Shown here: in pieces, positions 54,256 to 62,205 of the stretch
How positions within the stretch are numbered: the stretch's first letter is position 1
Layout: the number at the start of each line of letters is the position of its first letter
NCBI GenBank assembly: GCA_037447655.1
Contig: JBBHKE010001953.1
Span: 62,001 to 126,000, forward strand
Reading direction: 5' to 3'
Origin: Zygnema cylindricum
Taxonomy: Eukaryota > Streptophyta > Zygnematophyceae > Zygnematales > Zygnemataceae
Length of the DNA stretch: 64,000 nt
Position numbers and translations under genes: made by a program
The notes under the pieces: model-generated
Database searches by the model: none
The model's input: only the letters and a program-made list of their open reading frames with translations
Told to the model about the DNA's origin: nothing

Positions 54256-54462
54256 TTAGCCTGCGGAAGTGCTGGTCAAAACAGCTGGCAGCTCACGACA
54301 GCCATGGCTAAACCAATGGCCAGGTGGCACAGCAGTCAAAGGAGGAACTAAGAACTTCATGTGGAACCCTTGATTACAATGGTCCCACAAGAGCATGGAA
54401 GTCTCGCCGTCCGTTCGCCTGCAAATGGTACATTCCGTCGCCTCTATGATTGGCATCCTCAT
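54256..54462 (-). pseudogene. Decayed PHD finger
   Basis: A 68-codon open stretch with the spacing of a C4HC3 PHD zinc finger: ECTICRRTDGETSMLLWDHC, then NQGFHMKFLVPPLTAVPPG and HWFSHGC. Ligands present are the first Cys pair (C-T-I-C), the second Cys of pair two, the His, and the last Cys. Three of eight are replaced (Cys to Trp, Phe and Ser). PHD fingers read histone tail modifications and the family is common in chromatin proteins. It lies between two direct repeats, so it may be a relic of an element-borne domain and not a host gene. Confidence 0.6.
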
Positions 54463-54711
54463 CGGACGCGCCGTACCGTCGACGCATATTTCAACGTTTC
54501 GTACATTTCAAATCGGATCGCTTCGCGATCCGCCGTCCATTTTTTACTGCGTAGTCACGCCACTCAATAACTCCTTGACTTCACTTTAGTTTTATCCGGC
54601 TCCCCCAATCCGTGAATCCATTCAAACCTCAACGTCAATAATATACGCACGAAAATTCTCAAGCGTACAAAAAGTCGCGTACGCACAAAACTAAGTTTTC
54701 AAAAACAACAT

Positions 54712-54908
54712 AAATTAGTACACGTTCAAACGAAACGGGCACGCGAATCGCGTGCACAACCCAAATAGATAAATCGATGATATCGCAAGCAAACTAAGCG
54801 TGCGTGCAAGAAATCGTGTGTGCATGCAAAATACAGTGCGCGCGTGCCAGAAATCGTGCAAGCGTGCCCCATATCGTGCGTGCTAGCAACCGATACGATG
54901 CGGCATGA
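54712..54908 (+). repeat. Direct repeat, copy 2 (CGTGCGTGC-rich)
   Basis: A 197-bp segment matching copy 1 (53866-54046) with substitutions and one extra sub-repeat. It starts AAATTAGTACACG and ends GCGGCATGA. Looser similarity extends upstream (TACGCACAAAAC). The two copies are 846 bp apart, start to start. Confidence 0.82.
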
Positions 54909-54914
54909 AAAGCT

Positions 54915-56160
54915 TCAAATGTTTGTGTAGTTTGTATCACTCAAGGTGTTGATCTTCACTTCTGATCCTCCCAGGCTTAAATAAAAATTTGTAGTCCCAG
55001 GTAGGCATCCAAAGACTCTTTTAGCAATCTCCCTATCTACCTTTTTTAGATTCTACAAACTCTTGCTAAATACTTTTACTGCTAGAGCGATATTTGGATG
55101 GGTACAGTTTATAAAGTAGATTAAACTACCTACTACCTGTGTATTCGGAATATCACTCAAATATTCATTTTCTGTACTATCTTTAATCGTCACTTCTAAA
55201 GTAATTTCTTGTCCATTTAATTTCAGGTTTTTTTCTATGGGTGTTGCACAACTTCTCGCATCTGCCATCTCAAATCGTTCTAGCATGATTCTTATAGTTT
55301 GCTTTTGTGTTAGTCTGATTATTATATTTTGTCTTTATTTTGTCTGTCTCAATTTACCTGTATTCCCAAAATATATTTTGCCTCCCCCAAATCTTTCATA
55401 CCGAAGGTGGTATTCAAGGCTACTCCTTCATACCGAAGGTGGTATTCAATGCTACTTTTACTCTGTTTATTTTAGTCACTGATTTGCTCATTATGAGCAG
55501 GTCATCTACATATAGTGCAATATAATTACTCTATCGTCTCTTTCCATAATGTAGACAAGGTGGTCTAAACTAATTCTCACAAAGCCTATGTTAGTGAGAT
55601 TTTCATCCAATTTAATTTTCCATTGCCGTTGAGCCTGTTTTAGTCCATACATTTATTTGAGTAATTTACAGACAAGATTTTTTTCCCCTTTTTCTTCATA
55701 CATTTTTGGTTGTTTCATATAAATTACCTCCTCTAATTCTCTGTGAACAAAATTGTTTTAACGTCTATTTGACTTAGATCCAAATTTTCTATAGCTGCTA
55801 AAGTAAGCAAAATTCTTAACGTAAGAAATTTGACTACAAGACAAAAGGTCTCTTCAAAGTCTATTCCCTCTTTCTGATTATCTAGTTTTTTATCTTTCAG
55901 TGTTATCTTAGTTTAGTTTCACCTTAAACACCCACTTACTTCCAATAGCTTTCCGATCTGGTGGAAGGTCCACCAGGTCCCAAGTTTGAGCTGCCATGAT
56001 GGACTTCTTTTCCTCATTCACGGCATTTATCCACTACTTTTTTTTTGGAATTGAAAAAGATTCTTGGAAAGGTGAGGGTTCACGTGATATTGTTGAGTGT
56101 GCATACATTGTTGTCGGATCCCTTAGTTCTGAACTCATCCTCTTTTCTCTTATGCTAGTC
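54915..56160 (-). pseudogene. Old Copia RT remnant (K3)
   Basis: Minus-strand Copia RT with many stops and indels. The N-terminal blocks near 55940-56030 read [20 protein letters not shown] and WVFKVKLN. Then come [31 protein letters not shown] and LDHLVYIMERDD. The catalytic YVDD region near 55510 is frameshifted. An open part (55286-55053) has MLERFEMADARSCATPI and VVGSLIYFINCTHPNIALAV, and ends with NFYLSLGGSEVKINT. Its wording resembles K1 more than the main family. A 32-bp tandem duplication lies inside it at about 55398-55452. Confidence 0.8.
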
Positions 56161-57971
56161 CTTCCCCCCCCGGAAAATTTGACATTGTAATCGAAGGATC
56201 CCTCCTTGAGGTTCTTGATGTTTTTGTAAAGAAAGAAGAGTTATATGTCCCTAATATTGTGGATCTATCTTGTCGAAGTAGCGCAACGGAAGTGTAGTGA
56301 GCCCATAACTTGTTGTTTAAGGACATTACCCGATGTTGATGAGTCACCTGTTTAGTTAAGCAAAAGACGACCCAAATGTACTTCACAAATGGTAAACTTT
56401 GACAAACTGATTCTTCACACTAATGAGTCACTTTGACCCAAAGCAGAGCTCGCTTAGAGCTTACATTTAGCTCAGCAAATATGACTAAGGTTCACACACG
56501 ATTTCTGATCACGCACAAATTTACACTTAGGCCTCCTCTCTATCAGGCGTCGACAATAATCGTACGGATACGCTTACATGCAGTGATTTTTTGTTCACTT
56601 CTCCATCAGGTCGTGTCTGCAAGGAATCTATCGTGTAAATGTTTTTTTTGGATTCAATGCACATAAGTTCTTATTTTGACGGCGATCATAGTCAAAGATT
56701 CCCAAAGTACAATATTTGATCTTGTATATGTATAGCCAGCCGCAAAATTAAATTACATGAATGAACAATTTTCATGCTCGTGTTTTGCATTTTTTGTCGT
56801 TGTTTTGTCGTTCGTGTTTCATCGTGGCGAAGCAAATTCTGGATGTCAAGGGATGGTGGAGGACGTCACGGCACATTCTTCAACAAAGATTTTTTAGTGG
56901 TTTTTGTTGGGTTTGATTCCCGCCTGTCGGAAGGCGCGTTGCCTATGTCCGAAGGCGCGTGGCCTATGTCCGAAGGCACCTGGCACCTGAAGAGACTAGC
57001 TAAACAATAGATAGAATGACCGCTTGCTTCAAAAACACATAATTGGACAGTCGACGTTGTCGCCCAAAAGTTTGGATTATCTTGACGAATCTCCAGTTAT
57101 CATGTTTTATTAAATGAAATTAAAAACAGTACGGCCCTGTACGAAAATGCGTTCGCACTGTACGTAAATGTATTTTTTCTAGTAATAAACCTCACTTTTC
57201 GCCTGATGGAGGCTCACCCTTACACCCTTACACAAAGGACCCTTACACCCTTACACAAAGGCAATTATAAAGTCACATTTTTTCCCTTAGTGAACTCATA
57301 CAAGTTAACTTTCTCAATTGTCTAAGTCCTATTTTATACTAACAGGCCTACATATCAACAACACCGCCAATCGCTATTAACTTCAATAACGTTAATTCGG
57401 TGCCCCCTAAATTTTTATTTTTTCTCAAATAGAATTTTCAGCATTATTTAAAAAAACCCCAATTTCTAATTAGAGTGAATGATTTGCCCTTAAATTGTGA
57501 AAATCCCCATTAGCGTTATTAAGGCTAATTTCTCATTTACGCTATTTATTCCTTAACGCTAATAGTGATTCACGGTGTACCTAACCAACCAAGGCACTGT
57601 ATAGTACATTGCTGTGCTATCCTATATCTTTACCTGGTACAATCAATTTTAAGATCTGTACTTAGCTAAGAACAACCATGGTTTGTCTCCGTAAATTCTA
57701 ATCTGCCTTGTACACAATAAAAACAGATGTAGATACGACTAAGTATATGTTGGATTTGTGCGATCTCGCGTGATACCTTTCGATACATTTAGGTACAAAT
57801 GAACCTACACGATTTATTTATGTGAGGTCACGGACTCACACGTGCAGGGTCTGACGAACGATTCCACGAAAAAAAAAAACAGAAAACAGGACAAAAGGTA
57901 AACATTCGTTTGTGGCTAAATAGAGACACGTGGCATTATATTATAAGACCACCCAGGTAGACATTTCACAG
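56161..57971. other. Gene-free stretch with short tandem repeats
   Basis: No convincing ORF. A 20-21 bp unit (GCCTATGTCCGAAGGCGCGTG) occurs about three times at 56925-56992. CCCTTACACCCTTACACAAAGGA occurs twice at 57214-57262. The rest is AT-rich sequence of unknown origin that ends at the C9 5' LTR. Confidence 0.5.
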
Positions 57972-59040
57972 TGTTAAATTTGTGTATTTTCTAGGTCTGA
58001 ATTTATTCTGTGTGTTTGTCATATGGTCTTGTCTAAGTCATCCATACTTGTCGTAGTCACTGGAAGACAGAGATAGCCATGGCTGCCCCCATAGTCAAAA
58101 AGAAGAAACAGGCAAAAACAGGCAGGAAAACTGATAGTTGGCCATTATGCTGCTCTAAACCGGATTTGAACCTGGGTCTATTGTTTGCTATGGAGACGTA
58201 AGCCTTATCCAATAAGGCGTTACCGAAACGATACACGTGACGGGTTTCAAAGATATATAAACATTAACGCAACAGCTACTTAACAGCAGACTAACCAAAA
58301 GGAGCAATTCATGCATGTACGCGAATCTGAACCATGTAAAATATGTTTTGATCGCACGGCCGGCATTATAGCCGCCACGCGAAGTGAGCTTTTGGTGGCA
58401 TACGGAGATAGCGTCACGCGGTGCCACGTGGCGCCACATTATTTGATACCGGAGAAGATGGGAGGAAGAACCATGGCTTCCGATTTGACAGGTGTCACCT
58501 TGTAGACCTTGTCGTACAATGGACGTACAATAAGTACATCGCCCATTGTACCTTCTTGTACTTTATAGTGTTTCTATTGGACTAGGGTTTAGTAGTAGGT
58601 AGTCGTGAGTAGGCAGACCAAGACTTAGTGATATTTAGGTACCTCTCTCTAAGAGAGCTTGTAACTATAAAGGTCATCTTTGACCAGCCATAACTTAATG
58701 CTCGGGTGAGCAAATTCAGTGATTCTTTTTGCAGCGGACTTAAGGGAGTCCAATCTACACAAGGGTGTAGTCGGTCAGAGTCTTTGCGTGCCAGGGTGGC
58801 ACTTATTCAGTGGGAAAGTCAAATTGGGGAATATTGTCCAAAACACATATTGAAGCTTTGCATTCTGTGGTGGAACTGAGCACACAGAAGGTCTTCTCTT
58901 CACATGGGTGAAGGTGTATTGGGGTTCTAATTGTCAAGGGATCATTCATTTGGGTTTATATCAACTTGGAGTCGGCACTATCTAGATTAGCTTCTTTTGG
59001 ATCTGCGAATTCTGTGGGCAATGGAGCCCATAGAATTTCA
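57972..59040 (+). repeat. 5' LTR of C9
   Basis: It starts TGTTAAATTTGTG and ends CCCATAGAATTTCA. It contains the gag ATG at 59021-59023, twenty bases before its end. The antisense tRNA-like module is at 58150-58230. A 147-bp U5 segment bounded by the direct repeat ATTCTGTGG (58862-58870 and 59009-59017) is absent from other subtypes. Confidence 0.92.
58150..58230 (-). other. tRNA-like module antisense to the C9 5' LTR
   Basis: The minus strand reads GGTAACGCCTTATTGGATAAGGC, like a tRNA D-arm with A box. About 50 bases after the start of that box lies CCAGGTTCAAATCCGG, which is B-box like (GGTTCAAATCC). It resembles plant tRNA-Arg-type D-arms. The acceptor stem does not pair. The 3' LTR copy is at 61227-61306. 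Confidence 0.6.
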
Positions 59041-60043
59041 GGTTATGGGCCCACCATCTAGGGTGCCTATGTTCGATGGAACAGACTTCACTTATTGGGA
59101 GTTTATTATGGAGGGATTGCTTTTCGAGAAGCACTTATGGGGAATTGTTTCGGGACAAGTGAGATGTCCGCCACCTGGCTTTGGAGGAGGTTACTATGGA
59201 GAATCATCTGAGGCTGCTCAGAATATCAACCGGAGTTCAGATGAATCAAAAGGTGAAGGGAAAAACCTTTCCGTGGATAAGGATATAGTGGAGAAGGATA
59301 AAGGGACACTTATGGTGAGGGGAGCTATGCTCTCCGCCACATCTTCACTTAGAGGGGTTATAAGTAAAACTGAAGTAAATGATAGTAAAATTTGGGAGTA
59401 TAAAAACACTATAGCTAAACATTTTATACTTAGATATGTGTCTAAGTCCATAGCTATCACTCTTTTAAGTCTTACCAAGTCTTCGGAAATAAGGGAAACA
59501 CTAAGGCAGATTTATAAGAGTGAGACTATTCAGAGGCAGCAGTTAGTAAAACAAGAAATAGAGGCCTATGTTTATAAAGGCGGTAACATGATAGAGTTTT
59601 GCAATGATATTGCTGCGTTATATGTTGAGCTTGCTAGTGCGGGGTATGTAGAATCTGAGGAGAGAAAGATCAATACACTACTCATGAAACTCCCAGATGA
59701 GTACGAAAACATCATTAATCGTATGCAGGCAATGGATGGCTCCTCATGGACTTGGAGCTTTACCATGGGGATAATTCTTGTGAGGGAAAGCACTTTGGAG
59801 CTTCTTAGGGGAAGTGAGAGGGTAACTGCCTTTACAGCTGGTGGTGATTGGCGGAAGCGTGATGAGAGGAACGGCGGTGACGAGCGGAAGCGTGATGAGA
59901 GAAAGAAAGACAAAGGTAAACCTTATCGGAACTTTGGTGGAAAGAGAGGGAGAGCAAAAGAAAGGGGAGCTTTGAAAAAGGGTGTTTGCTTCTTTTGTAG
60001 AGAACCGGGTCACTATATAGAGGAGTGTCCTTGCTTTGAATAA
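59021..60043 (+). CDS. Copia Gag protein (C9), intact
   Basis: An intact 340-codon gag, the only undamaged one here. It starts MEPIEFQVMGPPSRVPMFDG; the first 20 bases lie in the LTR, and VMGPP is encoded by the primer site. The capsid-like domain has FTYWEFIMEGLLFEKHLWGI, WEYKNTIAKHFILRYVSKSI, YVYKGGNMIEFCNDIAALYV and LLMKLPDEYENIINRMQ. The C-terminal part is basic (repeated RKRDER) and contains the CCHC knuckle CFFCREPGHYIEEC near residue 330. It ends with TAA at 60041-60043, just after the knuckle, where autonomous copies continue into protease. Gag should assemble particles and package element RNA. An intact gag in an element that lacks pol suggests Gag is supplied in cis. Confidence 0.9.
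   Translation: MEPIEFQVMGPPSRVPMFDGTDFTYWEFIMEGLLFEKHLWGIVSGQVRCPPPGFGGGYYGESSEAAQNINRSSDESKGEGKNLSVDKDIVEKDKGTLMVRGAMLSATSSLRGVISKTEVNDSKIWEYKNTIAKHFILRYVSKSIAITLLSLTKSSEIRETLRQIYKSETIQRQQLVKQEIEAYVYKGGNMIEFCNDIAALYVELASAGYVESEERKINTLLMKLPDEYENIINRMQAMDGSSWTWSFTMGIILVRESTLELLRGSERVTAFTAGGDWRKRDERNGGDERKRDERKKDKGKPYRNFGGKRGRAKERGALKKGVCFFCREPGHYIEECPCFE
59041..59055 (+). promoter_or_regulatory. Half-tRNA primer-binding site (C9)
   Basis: GGTTATGGGCCCACC directly follows the LTR end TTTCA, and the next base (A) extends the match to 16. It is complementary to GGUGGGCCCAUAACC of the plant initiator tRNA-Met anticodon arm. It is read in frame as Gag codons. Confidence 0.8.
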
Positions 60044-61039
60044 CTTAGAAGTTGGAATGTGAAAGAGGAGGAAGAAGGGGAAGAGGAGAAAGAGGATGAA
60101 GAAATATTGGAGCTTCTTCACATCGGTAGAATGGAGAAGAGAGAGAAGTACACAGAAATTACACGAAAGCAACGATGTGCTTTTGGAGGTATAAGGGAAG
60201 TAAAGGGAAGGGAGGTACTTGAGGGAGTTAGAAATGATGAAGATGTCAAGGAGTGTAAAAAGTATAACTTAGAGATGAGAAAGTCAGATCTAGAATCTAT
60301 AATTGAAAAAGGGAAAAGTAAAAATAATGAGGATAGTTTTATAGATATTTTGGAAACAGAAAACTGGTCGCAAAGGGAGACTTCAACGGATTCCGAGGAA
60401 AGGGGAGAAGTAAATCTAGAGGGGGTTTTAAAAGATAGGGGAGAAGAGGAATATTTAATGAAAGGTTTAGGGGAGGAGAAATATTTATTGGGAATAAAAA
60501 TAGAAAGTGATAGCGGAAAGAATTACTTGGGAGAGAGTGAGGAAAGTTCAAAAAATGGGATGAGTATCAAGGATAAAAATATGAGTACGGAAGACGTAGA
60601 TCTTATGAGGAACTTAGCGGGGATACTTGTTTTTTCGAAAAATTTGGGGGGTAATGGACTTGACATCACTAATGGGAGTGATGCCATCTATGAAGGTGCG
60701 CCTGTAAAAGGGTTAGCATCGGGGTGTGTGTTGCAGATTGAGGATGTGGCTGGCTGTTTAAATTGCAAGAGGGAAATCGGATTTTGTGTGGATGGAAAAG
60801 TGATGAGGTGGATAAAATCTTTGCTCGGATTTATAAAAAGTGAGATGCTAAATAAAATGTGTGATCAGCAAGATGGAATGTTAATTTCAGCTCATCTAAT
60901 AGACCTTTTAAAATATGAGGGTATATTCTTAAAGTTTAATTATAGGAAAAGAACGAAAAAAAAAAAAAAAAAAAAAAAAGGGTTTTTGTTTTTGTTGTTT
61001 TTATTTAGTGGGAGTTGGCGCAATAGAAGACTAAAAAAT
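60044..61039 (+). CDS. Compressed pol frame (C9), function unclear
   Basis: Same frame as gag, separated from it by the single TAA, and open for about 330 codons before it runs into the 3' LTR (stop at 61132). Recognisable relics appear in Pol order: RKQRCAFGGIREVKGREV (protease entry, no DSG), MKGLGEEKYLLGIKIESDSG (RT connection), then DITNGSDAIYEGAPVKGLAS and NKMCDQQDGMLISAHLIDLL (RNase H). The integrase core and RT YVDD are absent, and the RNase H Glu block is lost. The rest is Lys/Glu rich, with a run of 24 A at 60956-60979. The first ATG is near 60131. Without readthrough or re-initiation it would not be translated. No enzymatic function is expected. Confidence 0.6.
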
Positions 61040-61047
61040 AAGGGGAG

Positions 61048-62116
61048 TGTTAAATTTGTGTATTTTCTAGGTCTGAATTTATTCTGTGTGTTTGTCATAT
61101 GGTCTTGTCTATGTCATCCATACTTGTCGTAGTCACTGGAAGACAGAGATAGCCATGGCTGCCCCCATAGTCAAAAAGAAGAAACAGGCAAAAACAGGCA
61201 GGAAAACTGATAGTTGGCCATTATGCTGCTCTAAACCGGATTTGAACCTGGGTCTATGGTTTGTTATGAAGACGTAAGCCTTATCCAATAAGGCGTTACC
61301 GAAACGATACACGTGACGGGTTTCAAAGATATATAAACATTAACGCAATAGCTACTTAACAGCAGACTAACCAAAAGGAGCAATTCATGCATGTACGCGA
61401 ATCTGAACCATGTAAAATATGTTTTGATCGCACGGCCGGCATTATAGCCGCCACGCGAAGTGAGCTTTTGGCGGCATACGGAGATAGCGTAACGCGGTGC
61501 CACGTGGCGCCACATTATTTGATACCGGAGAAGATGGGAGGAGGAACCATGGCTTCCGATTTGACAGGTGTCACCTTGTAGACCTTGTCGTACAATGGAC
61601 GTACAATAAGTACATCGCCCATTGTACCTTCTTGTACTTTATAGTGTTCCTATTGGACTAGGGTTTAGTAGTAGGTAGTCGTGAGTAGGCAGACCAAGAC
61701 TTAGTGATATTTAGGTACCTCTCTCTAAGAGAGCTTGTAACTATAAAGGTCATCTTTGACCAGCCATAACTTAATGCTCGGGTGAGCAAATTCAGTGATT
61801 CTTTTTGCAGCGGACTCAGGGGAGTCCAATCTACACAAGGGTGTAGTCGGTCAGAGTCTTTGCGTGCCAGGGTGGCACTTATTCAGTGGGAAAGTCAAAT
61901 TGGGGAATATTGTCCAAAACACATATTGAAGCTTTGCATTCTGTGGTGGAACTGAGCACACAGAAGGTCTTCTCTTCACATGGGTGAATGTGTATTGGGG
62001 TTCTAATTGTCAAGGGATCATTCATTTGGGTTTATATCAACTTGGAGTCGGCACTATCTAGATTAGCTTCTTTTGGATCTGCGAATTCTGTGGGCAATGG
62101 AGCCCATAGAATTTCA
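61048..62116 (+). repeat. 3' LTR of C9
   Basis: Same length as the 5' LTR and nearly identical. Five GTAC motifs lie within 48 bp (61590-61637), directly before TTTATAG. CCACGTGGCGCCAC is at about 61500-61513. The tRNA-like module is at 61227-61306 on minus. The terminal ATGGAGCCCATAGAATTTCA is followed by unrelated sequence, so this copy of the gag start is orphaned. Confidence 0.92.
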
Positions 62117-62205
62117 TCATAGTGAAGCACTCAAAGAAATAAAATACATCCATTTCACATCATAGTGAAGCACTCAAAGATACAAAATGCATCCACGCAT
62201 TAGAG
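62117..62205 (+). repeat. Tandem duplication of about 43 bp
   Basis: TCATAGTGAAGCACTCAAAGA followed by A/T-rich sequence and CATCCA occurs twice, at 62117-62159 and 62160-62202, immediately beside the C9 3' LTR. Confidence 0.8.

Larger units (their letters stand above)
57972..62116 (+). mobile_element. Young non-autonomous Copia element C9
   Basis: A complete element with two 1069-bp LTRs (57972-59040 and 61048-62116) that differ at about 12 positions by my count. It has a half-tRNA primer site, an open gag, a shrunken pol frame and a polypurine tract (AAAAAATAAGGGGAG). The internal region is only 2007 bp, against roughly 4.3 kb in C4; integrase and the RT catalytic core are missing. Flanks are TCACAG on the left and TCATAG on the right, an imperfect target duplication. 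It would need Pol proteins from another member. Confidence 0.9.

Noticed and set aside
53866-54908. CRISPR-like array
   Set aside because: Only two long imperfect repeats with a large spacer, in a plant genome; no short regular repeat-spacer units anywhere in the window.
60956-60979. Poly(A) tail of a LINE, SINE or processed pseudogene
   Set aside because: It is followed by 70 bp of element sequence, a polypurine tract and the 3' LTR, so it is internal to C9.
57966-62122. Perfect 5-bp target duplication of C9
   Set aside because: Flanks are TCACAG and TCATAG. They are similar but not identical, and the right flank lies in a tandem duplication, so I do not claim a clean duplication.
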